This document shows positions 46,084-54,378 of a stretch of 64,000 bases of DNA, in pieces. Where the stretch lies: assembly GCA_041674625.1 (NCBI GenBank), contig JBAYVI010000002.1, forward strand, positions 1 through 64,000, in the 5' to 3' direction. The DNA comes from BRH-c32 sp041674625. GTDB taxonomy: Bacteria > Bacteroidota > Ignavibacteria > Ignavibacteriales > Melioribacteraceae. The translations under genes and the position numbers were made by a program. The notes under the pieces are model-generated. The model searched no databases. It saw only the letters and a program-made list of their open reading frames with translations, and had not been told where the DNA came from. Position 1 is the stretch's first letter. Every line of letters begins with the position of its first letter.

Positions 46084-47599
46084 TAATAATATAATCCCTT
46101 ACATTATCTAGAATAATGTTAAGCGGGTCCATTTCGTCGAGTTTATAAATTTCGATTTCTTTATAGAGTAATTTTATACTATCTATATCATTAGATTTTT
46201 CTGAAATTAGTCTAAGTATCTCTCTTAGATGTTGTTCAAAGTAATAGTTTCTAGTAGTTCTTACATTAAAAATCGAATATAATATATTCTCAGCAGACCA
46301 TCCATATGTGTTTTGGGGTAATTCAACAGCTTTTATTTTTCCTTCTGTATCTCTTTTTAGACCAACTAAATACGAACTTGATGGTTCAAGATCGGATACC
46401 ATAAAGTGAGAATGTGACGCAATTATAAATTGGCAACTTGGATAACCTTTGAATATCCTCTTTAAAAAATTAATGTATTTCATCTGCCAATTGGGATGAA
46501 GACTTATGTCAGGTTCATCAATACATATTAGTGAATTGTTCTGAATATTGGCTAATAATCCAATCATTGAAATAATAAAATGATACTCCCCTGAACTACT
46601 ATCATTCAACGAATAGTTGGACTGTTTTTCTAGTTCTATTCGAGGGCTTCTTAATAAGTCCAATTTGACTAATATATCTAAAAATTCTTCTTTTTCAACT
46701 AATGTGGAGTCTTCAAAAACATCAAACTTTAAATCCTTACCTTTTTCGTTTAGTTGCGAATTTATCGCGAGTACATTAATAAATGCTAACAGAGGTTTAA
46801 TAATATCCTTATTCCTAGCTATATTTTCTCTATAATAACTTATACTAAAAGGTTCAGTTTTTCTATTTCTACTCTCACGCCATGAATTAAAAAAACGCTC
46901 AAAACTTTTTTCAACTAGCTCGCCGTTAAATATATGTTCCCTATATCTAATTGCATAAATAATCTTTAGGCTTTTGGAGTACCCTAAAAATTGTAGAAGT
47001 TCAGATAAAGAGAAAATGAATTTTTGATGATCAAGATTATGCACAATATTGTTCACGGTCATCTTTTGTATTGCTTGTGTTCCAGAAGAACCCGGACTGC
47101 TTCTCAACCCAAGATATTTATAGATATGATTTGGTAAATTATCAGAAAATACAAATTTATCATTAAGTAAAAATACGGAAGCTATAACTGTCGAAGGTAG
47201 TTTAATTTGAGAGAAATGGGTTGTTTTCTCATTTATTTGAAGTTCCCCCAGGTTGTCATATTTATTAAATTTATCTACATTTCGTTTATTTGTGTAAAAG
47301 TACTCTTTTTCATCTAACAAGTATTTAATCGAGTATCTGCTTTTTACATAATCTTTACGACTAAGATTTAATTCTTTATTAAATCCCTTATTACTTTCTA
47401 ATAATTCTGTGTTTTCGTAAAGTGTTCTAAAAATATTTGTCACTATCCTTAGAATCTCACTTTTACCAGTCCCATTAGGACCTATTATAACAGTCGAATA
47501 TGGGTGACTAGATTTCACGTCTTCGTTAGTTGAAAAGTCAACAGATAAATCCCCTAAAAAGGGGTGATTATGGAGTTGCAATGATATTAGTCTAAACAT
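46073..47599 (-). CDS. AAA/ABC-type ATPase, PtuA-like (Septu-related)
   Basis: It has 508 residues. Walker A VIIGPNGTGKSEIL (Gly 40 to Ser 47), an ABC-like signature SSSGEYHFI (about 333), Walker B LICIDEPDISLHPNW (about 356) and the His switch IIASHSHFMVSDLE (about 395) are all present, so the ATPase looks competent. The region 60-320 between Walker A and signature is long and not a coiled coil of the SMC type. This belongs to the OLD/AAA_21 group. With the overlapping HNH gene it resembles PtuA of Septu, in which the ATPase assembles with and controls the nuclease. It follows the AlbA_2 gene by 42 bp. No TOPRIM domain is seen. Confidence 0.83.
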   Translation of the reverse strand: MFRLISLQLHNHPFLGDLSVDFSTNEDVKSSHPYSTVIIGPNGTGKSEILRIVTNIFRTLYENTELLESNKGFNKELNLSRKDYVKSRYSIKYLLDEKEYFYTNKRNVDKFNKYDNLGELQINEKTTHFSQIKLPSTVIASVFLLNDKFVFSDNLPNHIYKYLGLRSSPGSSGTQAIQKMTVNNIVHNLDHQKFIFSLSELLQFLGYSKSLKIIYAIRYREHIFNGELVEKSFERFFNSWRESRNRKTEPFSISYYRENIARNKDIIKPLLAFINVLAINSQLNEKGKDLKFDVFEDSTLVEKEEFLDILVKLDLLRSPRIELEKQSNYSLNDSSSGEYHFIISMIGLLANIQNNSLICIDEPDISLHPNWQMKYINFLKRIFKGYPSCQFIIASHSHFMVSDLEPSSSYLVGLKRDTEGKIKAVELPQNTYGWSAENILYSIFNVRTTRNYYFEQHLREILRLISEKSNDIDSIKLLYKEIEIYKLDEMDPLNIILDNVRDYIINAD

Positions 47600-47641
47600 C
47601 TTTAATAAGCTTTAGTTTGAAAAATAGTTTTGTAATTATTA

Positions 47642-48766
47642 TCATCTTGGATTCCTCTTTTTGTGTTCATCAGCATCATTTCCTTTTAAAGAAACAGTTT
47701 GATTTCCAGCTCTTACATAAAATTTATCATCATCTAAATAATACCATTTGTGCTCTGCTTTATTTACAGAAATTTGACAAAGAGTAAATCCAACTATTTG
47801 GGAAAATGTTATTTCTAATAGCCCAACAATACTTCTTGAGATATGAGATTCAATTATATTTCTGAGATATAACTCATATATATCTATATTATCACTCTCA
47901 ATTTTCACTCCAATTAAATAGTAGTTTCCATATTCAGCGAAATGGATATTACTCATTTGCTCTGATGAGAATTTGTCTTTTTCTAGTGCACCAATTACAA
48001 TATCACCTCCTGATGAATTGAGAAAAGCAACAATTGTTTTTAGAACACCGGCTATTGCGATCTGATTGGACGAGGTAGTTTTTCCATCTCCTCTTAGCAA
48101 GCGATTAATATCAAGTTTGCAAGAACCTTTTATTTCAAAATTAGTAGATTCCTCATTTAAAAGTAGTTCTTCAATATAATTTTTTTTTATTGGCTTATTT
48201 TCGTTCTTAGGAAGACACACTATTCCTTTTACAGTTAAATGACATGCAAATGGACCAAATAGAGGACGGTCTCTCAATGGCCCGACTGTTGGATTTTCCA
48301 TTTCAATGTATCCAAGTTTCCATATTTCATCTAGAACGTGAATTACTTGTGATTGATTCATACATCCAAGCCGCGCAATTAAATGCTTAGTATTGCCCTC
48401 AACAGTTTCTAATGATAATTTAGATACTAATCCAATCCAGCCTAATAGAATATTAATTTGTTCATGGACAGAAGGTAGTTTTGTTTTTTCTAATAAACCA
48501 TCAATTTCACTTTGTTTAAGTAAAATAGGGTTTTCTTTATCTTGGTGAATTCGCACATAGTAACTTATTTTTTGTTTAGTTACTGGATCATTGATAATTG
48601 GAGTAAATCTGTATGCCATATAAGTAATCGAAAATAATCCACAATTGTCACATGAATACGTACGTGCATTCCACTCTGTTTTCAGAGGGTAAGACTCAGA
48701 AGTCTTTATACCACATAAGGGGCAATTATTTTCTGGAAACTCAGTATTAGGATGATTTGCATTCAT
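47642..48766 (-). CDS. Zinc-ribbon protein with AlbA_2 (Schlafen-type) domain
   Basis: It has 374 residues. The N-terminus carries a four-Cys zinc ribbon (C15-x2-C18 in NCPLCG and C39-x2-C42 in YSCDNCG). A helical, winged-helix-like middle (about 85-195: KHLIARLGCMNQSQVIHVLD, EIWKLGYIE) follows. The C-terminal half matches AlbA_2/Schlafen domains: STNFEIKGSCKLDINRLL, IAGVLKTIVAFLNSSGGDIV, YYLIGVKIES and KFYVRAGNQTVSL. Such domains bind nucleic acids, and some cut RNA. It is the first gene of a three-gene set with the PtuA- and PtuB-like genes (42-bp gap, same strand), so it may be their sensor or regulator. That role is inferred. Confidence 0.8.
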   Translation of the reverse strand: MNANHPNTEFPENNCPLCGIKTSESYPLKTEWNARTYSCDNCGLFSITYMAYRFTPIINDPVTKQKISYYVRIHQDKENPILLKQSEIDGLLEKTKLPSVHEQINILLGWIGLVSKLSLETVEGNTKHLIARLGCMNQSQVIHVLDEIWKLGYIEMENPTVGPLRDRPLFGPFACHLTVKGIVCLPKNENKPIKKNYIEELLLNEESTNFEIKGSCKLDINRLLRGDGKTTSSNQIAIAGVLKTIVAFLNSSGGDIVIGALEKDKFSSEQMSNIHFAEYGNYYLIGVKIESDNIDIYELYLRNIIESHISRSIVGLLEITFSQIVGFTLCQISVNKAEHKWYYLDDDKFYVRAGNQTVSLKGNDADEHKKRNPR

Positions 48767-48889
48767 AAATTATTACCAATTTTGCATTAAAATATGTTAA
48801 TGTGATCTTTCACCCGTTGACAGTAATAAGAGTTAAGACACTAATTTAATGTTTTTCTCATTAAATTCAATCAGTGTATTGTACTTTAT

Positions 48890-49028
48890 TTATGAATGTA
48901 TCCTCTGTCGAATGTATAATATTACGATATTCTCCGAAAAATCTCTGTTGGATCCTCTTCACGTCTTAAATAATCTCTGGTGTAAATCCATTCAACCTCC
49001 AGAGTATGGGAAAGTGATTCTGTTTCGG
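48890..49028 (-). pseudogene. IS3-family transposase fragment (C-terminal part)
   Basis: Read on the minus strand it gives ESLSHTLEVEWIYTRDYLRR and then EEDPTEIF, followed after a small frame change by EYRNIIHST. The order (E)SxxxTLxVEWIY-RDY-REE-IF-E-...HS is the C-terminus of IS3-type orfB transposases. No other part of the element is recognisable in 48767-49090. Confidence 0.6.
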
Positions 49029-49090
49029 TATTTTTATAAGAATTTGGATTTTGTCTTTATCTGTTGTTGGGGGATGATTACTTGCCTGAA

Positions 49091-49199
49091 TTAGTAATTA
49101 TGCAATCCATTTGCGACAAGTATCCGATCAATCTGACCAATTACTTGAACATGGCCGTTTTCAGGAGAAACTTTATTCTTAACTAAGAAATACTTATCT
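49091..49199 (-). pseudogene. Integrase-core transposase fragment, same family as 42935-43936
   Basis: The frame KNKVSPENGHVQVIGQIDRI then LVANGLHNY and a stop at 49091 aligns with EKDSPETMPVQLICKIDRIS VANGLHNYYF of the relic at 42935-43117. At DNA level TGCAATCC, GACAAGTATCCGATCAAT and similar stretches are shared. Only the last ~35 codons remain. Confidence 0.65.
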
Positions 49200-49226
49200 T
49201 TGGCGTAAGTAACGGTAAACGTAATT

Positions 49227-49508
49227 ATGATTCTTTCTTTTGGCGATAAGGATACTAAATCTATTTGGAATGGAATTCGAGTGAAAAACTTGCCTATAGA
49301 AATTCAAACTATCGGAAGAAGAAAGCTAAGAATGCTAAATAACTCGCAAACGATTTCAGACTTAAGAATACCACCTTCCAATCGACTTGAAAAATTAAGT
49401 GGTAAGTTTGATGGATTTCACAGCATCAGAATTAATGATCAGTGGAGAATAATATTTAAGTGGATTGAGGGTCAATCGGAAGAAGTAAAAATTATTGACT
49501 ATCATTAA
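49227..49508 (+). CDS. higB: HigB-type toxin (RelE/ParE superfamily)
   Basis: Predicted ribosome-dependent mRNA endonuclease of 93 residues. Family features: FGDKDTKSIWNGIRV at the start, AxRKL-like GRRKLRMLNNSQTISDLRIP, PPSNRLEKLSGKFDGFHSIR and INDQWRIIFKWIEG, which are the HigB-1/COG3549 pattern. It is followed 12 bp later by its HigA-type antitoxin gene, the usual toxin-first order for higBA. The pair lies just beyond IS relics next to the PtuA/PtuB-like locus. Confidence 0.92.
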   Translation: MILSFGDKDTKSIWNGIRVKNLPIEIQTIGRRKLRMLNNSQTISDLRIPPSNRLEKLSGKFDGFHSIRINDQWRIIFKWIEGQSEEVKIIDYH

Positions 49509-49520
49509 AAAGGAAAAGAG

Positions 49521-49820
49521 ATGAAAACTTTAGCAAATGTGCATCCGGGAGAAGTTCTTAAGGAAGAATTTTTAATACCGATGAACATAACAGCATATAA
49601 ATTATCTAAAGATTTAGGTGTTCCACAAACAAGAATTTCTGCAATACTAAAAGGCAATCGAGGTATATCAGCAGATACGGCACTGAGATTTAGTTTATAT
49701 TTTGGAAACTCCGCTAAATTCTGGCTAGGATTACAGAATGATTTTGAACTCGAGGATACTAAAAGAACAAATCACAAAGAACTTAGAAAAATTAAGAAAA
49801 GAAGAGTTTTCGCAGATTAG
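49521..49820 (+). CDS. higA: HigA-type antitoxin (XRE helix-turn-helix)
   Basis: It has 99 residues. The sequence LANVHPGEVLKEEFLIPMNI then AYKLSKDLGVPQTRISAIL (helix-turn-helix), GNRGISADTALRFSLYFGNS and AKFWLGLQNDFELE is the classic COG3093 HigA/VapI pattern. It neutralises HigB and normally represses the higBA promoter. AAGGAAAAGAG precedes the ATG. A separate, different-class HigA-like gene lies at 14891-15250. Confidence 0.94.
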   Translation: MKTLANVHPGEVLKEEFLIPMNITAYKLSKDLGVPQTRISAILKGNRGISADTALRFSLYFGNSAKFWLGLQNDFELEDTKRTNHKELRKIKKRRVFAD

Positions 49821-49982
49821 GACATATTTGATATTTATCCAATTCCAAATTATATAGTCCTATAAATATTTTAAAGACTCTCTTCTCAAAAGCAACGCAA
49901 TGAAATACGGTCAGCAAGAATATTGATAAACAACGTTCTTGCTGTTCGTTCATGGCACTCTTTCTAAACTCTAATTTTCTAT

Positions 49983-51110
49983 TTATTTAAACGGAGTAAG
50001 GATATTAATTATATCTCCTATCACTTGATCTGTAGGATAACCTTCCATAGAGTTAGTTGTAAGTATTACAGTAATTTTCTTTATTGGATTATGCCATATC
50101 TGACTATTATAACCAAAAATCGCACCTGGATGTCCCACCCAATCTAAAATTTTCTCAAGTCCAAAACCGGAATATTTAAGACCAGGGCTATCTGAATCAA
50201 CCCATCCATATCTTTCATTTTTCATTTTTTCTGAAAGTAATTTTCTTTCACCCAATTCTTTTGCCCATATTTTAAGATCGGAAATATTTGAAATAAGTAT
50301 TCCTGCAGCATCTCCCCATGATGGATTGTAGTTTGTTGCATCCATTAATACATTATTTTCAAGTGAATAACCGTGAGAATATGGAAAAGGTAAATAGCGA
50401 GTTTTAGGCCAGAATGTGTTTTTCATTCCTAATGGCTGAAATATTTTTTCATTAAAAACATCTATTATTTCTTTTCCAGTTACCTTCTTAATTAATAATC
50501 CTAAGACAAGGAAGTTGGAATTATTGTAATAATACTTAGTGCCCGGTTCATATTGTATCGGATTATTGAAAACTATTGCGGCAAGTTCTTCGGGAGTATA
50601 AACCTTTTGATAATTAGAATTAATTAATGATGTGTACCAATCAAAATCTGCTGTATAATCATACAAGCCACTTGTCATATTCCCGAGCATTCGAATTGTA
50701 ATCTTATCGCCACTTGGAATTTTATATTCGGGGAAATAAAAAGAGATCGATTTATTCACATCTATTTTACCTTCATCAGCCAATATCAGAACTGCTTCGG
50801 CGGTTATTGTTTTTGTTATGCTTCCAATACGCCAATAGTTATTAATATCCATTGGTTCACTCGTTACTAAATTACTTACGCCGCGAGTTATATATAAATC
50901 TTCTCCTTCAGTACCAATATATGCCATAATTCCGGGGGCTTGCGATTTCATCATTATTTTATCGATAGCAGCCTGCAATTTTTCAATCTTTTCATCTGTC
51001 AAAAATGAGGGTTCCGGTTCGGTTATACTATCTGTACATGAATTGGCAAAAACAATTAAAAAATATGAGAATAAAATGGTGATGAACAATTTACTTTTTT
51101 TAGCATACAT
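49983..51110 (-). CDS. Serine hydrolase lipoprotein, beta-lactamase/CubicO (class C-like) family
   Basis: It has 375 residues. The signal peptide ends at the lipobox FANSC (Cys 25). The catalytic SxxK is SITK (Ser 97, Lys 100), with a YxN-type motif YYNNSN and C-terminal HPG (WVGHPGAIFGYNSQ). Members act as D,D-peptidases, esterases or lactamases; resistance to beta-lactams cannot be assumed. It is a tandem paralogue of the upstream gene at 51160-52287, with nearly identical motif spacing. Both are co-directional with the 599-residue envelope protein gene upstream, so the three may form an operon. Confidence 0.88.
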   Translation of the reverse strand: MYAKKSKLFITILFSYFLIVFANSCTDSITEPEPSFLTDEKIEKLQAAIDKIMMKSQAPGIMAYIGTEGEDLYITRGVSNLVTSEPMDINNYWRIGSITKTITAEAVLILADEGKIDVNKSISFYFPEYKIPSGDKITIRMLGNMTSGLYDYTADFDWYTSLINSNYQKVYTPEELAAIVFNNPIQYEPGTKYYYNNSNFLVLGLLIKKVTGKEIIDVFNEKIFQPLGMKNTFWPKTRYLPFPYSHGYSLENNVLMDATNYNPSWGDAAGILISNISDLKIWAKELGERKLLSEKMKNERYGWVDSDSPGLKYSGFGLEKILDWVGHPGAIFGYNSQIWHNPIKKITVILTTNSMEGYPTDQVIGDIINILTPFK

Positions 51111-51159
51111 AATTCCCTCTGTTCAAAATTAGATTAATTTATATTTTTAAAGAATCGAC

Positions 51160-52287
51160 TCAATCAAGTATTGCAGCAAATGCTTCCATGGCATTTTGTG
51201 CCGGAAGGTTGATAGCTGAATTAGTTGTAATAATAATTGTTATTTTTCTTCCCGGGTTTACCCATATTTGAGAATTGTATCCTTCGATAATTCCGGGATG
51301 CCCAATCCAGCCATTTAGATTTTCGAGACCAAAACCATATCCACCCATATTCCATAAAAATCTTTCATTTTTAGAACTTTGGGAAAGTAGGTTTCTTTCA
51401 ATCAGCTCTTTAGACCAAATTTGTAAATCCTGCAGATTAGAAATGAGCATACCGGCAGCATCTGCCCAGGAAGTATTCCAATTTGTACAATCGATAAATG
51501 AATGGCTACTACGTGAATAAGTATAGCCATGAGAATATGGATATGGTAAAAATTGAGAAAGAGGCCAGTGAGTATTTACTAACCCAAGTGGTTGGAAAAT
51601 TTTTTCGCTCAATACATCTCTCACTTTTTTTCCAGTAACTTTTTCGATTAACATACCAAGTAAAACAGTATTGGTATTGCTGTATTCGTATTGAGTTCCG
51701 GGAGTAAAATTCAATTCAGGTCTGTTCCCTGCAATAGCAACAAGCTGCTGGGGAGTATATTTTGTTTCTCCATTTGTTGCATACCATGACTCAAAAAATT
51801 CCATAGAATCTGTATAATTGAAAAGTCCGCTTGTCATATTCCCGAGCATTCTAATCGTTATTTTATCGGAGCCATTAGGTAATTTTATACCGGGTAAATA
51901 AGACTGAATCGATTTATTAAGATCAATTAATCCCTGATCTACAAGTATAAGAACGGCTTCGGTTGTGAATGTTTTTGATATACTGGCAATTTTAAAAGTG
52001 TTATTAATACTCATAGGTTCATTAGTAGTAATATTACTTACACCACGAGTAATTGTAAATGCTCCTTCTCCTTCCACTGCTATATAAGCAGCTAAGCCAG
52101 GCGTATTGTAATCCCTTATAATATTATCGGCGGCTAACTGAAGTTTAGCAATGTTTTCATTAGTTAGTATGCTTAATTGAGGTTCAACAAATTCATCTTT
52201 GCATGAGAAAATTATTATCGGGGATATTATAACTAAGAGTAAATAAAATAAATTTCCGCAGCATTTAGATATCATATTGCGCGCCAT
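51160..52287 (-). CDS. Serine hydrolase lipoprotein, beta-lactamase/CubicO family (tandem paralogue)
   Basis: It has 375 residues if begun at ATG 52287; an in-frame start at 52326 would add 13 residues and one at 52275 would remove 4. The hydrophobic segment YLLLVIISPIIIFSC gives a lipoprotein signal. Motifs: SISKTFTTEAVLIL (SxxK), YEYSNTNTVLLG (YxN) and WIGHPGIIEGYNSQIW. Alignment by eye with the neighbour at 49983-51110 shows identity over most motifs (LNLQAADNII / LQAAIDKIM; TIRMLGNMTSGL in both). It begins 5 bp downstream of the zinc-phospholipase-like gene if the upstream start is used. Substrate unknown. Confidence 0.87.
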   Translation of the reverse strand: MARNMISKCCGNLFYLLLVIISPIIIFSCKDEFVEPQLSILTNENIAKLQLAADNIIRDYNTPGLAAYIAVEGEGAFTITRGVSNITTNEPMSINNTFKIASISKTFTTEAVLILVDQGLIDLNKSIQSYLPGIKLPNGSDKITIRMLGNMTSGLFNYTDSMEFFESWYATNGETKYTPQQLVAIAGNRPELNFTPGTQYEYSNTNTVLLGMLIEKVTGKKVRDVLSEKIFQPLGLVNTHWPLSQFLPYPYSHGYTYSRSSHSFIDCTNWNTSWADAAGMLISNLQDLQIWSKELIERNLLSQSSKNERFLWNMGGYGFGLENLNGWIGHPGIIEGYNSQIWVNPGRKITIIITTNSAINLPAQNAMEAFAAILD

Positions 52288-52330
52288 AATATAGTTCCTA
52301 TTCGATATATTTTTATTTAATTGCAAAAAA

Positions 52331-54130
52331 TTAAAAAGCTAAATCCAATTCAAAAATCCATTGATATTCAGGCGAAGTTCCTGTCATAATTTTTGATGAA
52401 TATCTGAATTTCAGAGGAAGTAAATACTGTATTGGAACTCTTAGCCAGATTGGCCACTCCTGATATTGTATTCCTATTAAAGAGCCAAGTTGAAGACCTA
52501 TCGATGGAGTAAATAAAAAATGATCTTCTCCCGGAATATTTTTGCTCACATAATAACCCATTGGACCTACTATTCTAGCAGTAAATGAATGGGCTTTAAA
52601 CCATCCGGCTTCAATAAATCCATAAATACCTAAAAACCTACTTTCAGAAATCCATAAATCGAAGTCATAAGACAAACCACCTTTTAGAATGTGTGCCCAT
52701 ACATTTTGATCTTTAGCTTTTAATAAAGCAAATGAAGCTGTCGTTCCAAACCAGTAATCCATATTCCAAGCTTTTGTTCCGTCATAATTATAATTATAAG
52801 AATAGATTTCAGAGCCGAATACAATTCTTAAATCATACTCATGCCAATTTGTTTTTTGCGTAGGGTTACTAAATCCGAGAGAGATTGAATTAGCAACTCT
52901 GCTGCGAACAAAACTCCAGTTTGCAAGAAGCGAAGTATTTTTTTTAATCTCATCAATGTTATTATAAGGTAAATTAAATTCTCTCATGTCAGTATTGAAC
53001 GGTATCGGGATATAAGTAAGTGATTTGTATTCAGAGATAAAGAATTTTCCAACTGTCATGTTATCATCAGGAATTCGGTCAAATATTTGTTTACGGTTTA
53101 TATCTTCAGAGGCAAATTTAAATGCAGAGAATAAATCTCCAATTGATTCTGTAACTGCATCAATAATTCTTTCTGTATCTAATGAATTCTCGGTATAAAT
53201 TATATCTGAATAATCTGATGTTGTCTTCCAAAAGGAAAACCGGTTGTTCAATGAACCATCTCCATATTGTCTCCATGTTTCACCTCTAAGGTTTGCAACA
53301 TGAACCCCTTCCTCATTATAAAAATCATGTAAAGCCCTGTTATTAATTGCACCACTAAGTATGGAACGGTTTACAACCATGTGCCCTGATGCGAAAATAT
53401 CTTCCAAAAAATGATCTGCATAAGAATTAAATATTATTGCGTAGTAAATAAACAATTTGGATTTTTCTACATCGCTAGTAAGATATGCCCCTGCTTTTTC
53501 AGCAAGGTAAATTGCAAAAGTATGTAATGAAGCATATTTGTTGATGGAATTTGTGTATTTCAATTCACTCATAACAGTATCGGCAGCCGATGGTGTTTCT
53601 AATTTAATGATAAGCTTCTTATCGAATTCAGATAGTTGTTTTAAGAATGGTGTACCATAATCATGAAAGTGCGATAAATCTGTTAGGGCGAGCAAAAGAT
53701 ACTTAAAATCTTTGCTTAATACATCCATATTAGCAGCACCCGTTTCATAGTTGGAAGAGTAATCACTCTGCAATTTTACAATTCTATTAAGTACTGAGGA
53801 GCGGTATCTCAAAAACTCATTCAGGTTAAGAGGGTTATCGGTATGATCACCAGATAATCCATTAAGAGTTCCGTAAGTAATAATGTTGTCTTCATGGGAG
53901 AGATTAAAGAAATAAGGGCTTTTCATCTTCGAATCGTATTTCATTTGTAAAAAATTTTCGAGAAAGAGAGAAGATTCGGATGAATTTTTGAAGTATCCTG
54001 ATTCGATCAGTTTTTTAATTAGTTTAGAAAAGGCGGCATCGCCAAGTTCTTTGTGCTCATTAAAATCCCAGGAATAACTAATCGATGTTGCAAATAGAAC
54101 TATTGCTAATATCTTGAATAAGAGTTTCAT
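52331..54130 (-). CDS. Exported protein resembling zinc-dependent phospholipase C/P1-type fold, with beta-rich C-terminus
   Basis: It has 599 residues with a clear signal peptide (LAIVLFATSISYSW). The N-terminal ~300 residues are helical and rich in conserved His/Asp in metal-site contexts: DFNEHKELGDAAF, LLALTDLSHFHDYGTPFLKQ, and FNSYADHFLEDIFASGHMVV followed by HDFYNEEGVHV. ADHFLxDxFASGH recalls the zinc-dependent phospholipase C / S1-P1 nuclease group. The C-terminal ~220 residues are strands with aromatic ends (EYDLRIVFGSEIYSYNYNYD ... YQWIFELDLAF), suggesting an outer-membrane barrel. The catalytic role and membrane topology are inference. Confidence 0.6.
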   Translation of the reverse strand: MKLLFKILAIVLFATSISYSWDFNEHKELGDAAFSKLIKKLIESGYFKNSSESSLFLENFLQMKYDSKMKSPYFFNLSHEDNIITYGTLNGLSGDHTDNPLNLNEFLRYRSSVLNRIVKLQSDYSSNYETGAANMDVLSKDFKYLLLALTDLSHFHDYGTPFLKQLSEFDKKLIIKLETPSAADTVMSELKYTNSINKYASLHTFAIYLAEKAGAYLTSDVEKSKLFIYYAIIFNSYADHFLEDIFASGHMVVNRSILSGAINNRALHDFYNEEGVHVANLRGETWRQYGDGSLNNRFSFWKTTSDYSDIIYTENSLDTERIIDAVTESIGDLFSAFKFASEDINRKQIFDRIPDDNMTVGKFFISEYKSLTYIPIPFNTDMREFNLPYNNIDEIKKNTSLLANWSFVRSRVANSISLGFSNPTQKTNWHEYDLRIVFGSEIYSYNYNYDGTKAWNMDYWFGTTASFALLKAKDQNVWAHILKGGLSYDFDLWISESRFLGIYGFIEAGWFKAHSFTARIVGPMGYYVSKNIPGEDHFLFTPSIGLQLGSLIGIQYQEWPIWLRVPIQYLLPLKFRYSSKIMTGTSPEYQWIFELDLAF

Positions 54131-54378
54131 TTGAACTCCAATTACAGACTTTTATATATATAATCACGAATTATTCAAAGTATCTTATGCGTATATAATA
54201 TATTAGTAGCCTCTCATAGAACACTCTTAAAATTGATACATAGCAAATAGTTTCACGGAATGGTTTTTTTTCTTCCTCCATAAATACAATTAATTATTTT
54301 AAATTGCTCATAAATTCTTTAGCTATTTAAACCAAATAATGCTGAATTGTGTCCAATAAACAGAATACCGAAAGCAAA

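Noticed and set aside
48849..49094. Plus-strand open frame of 81 codons
   Set aside because: It is antisense to the IS3 transposase relic, which explains the sequence better.
49983..52287. Calling these genes beta-lactamase resistance genes
   Set aside because: The SxxK/YxN/HxG set is shared by esterases and D,D-peptidases of the CubicO group, and nothing here indicates drug hydrolysis.
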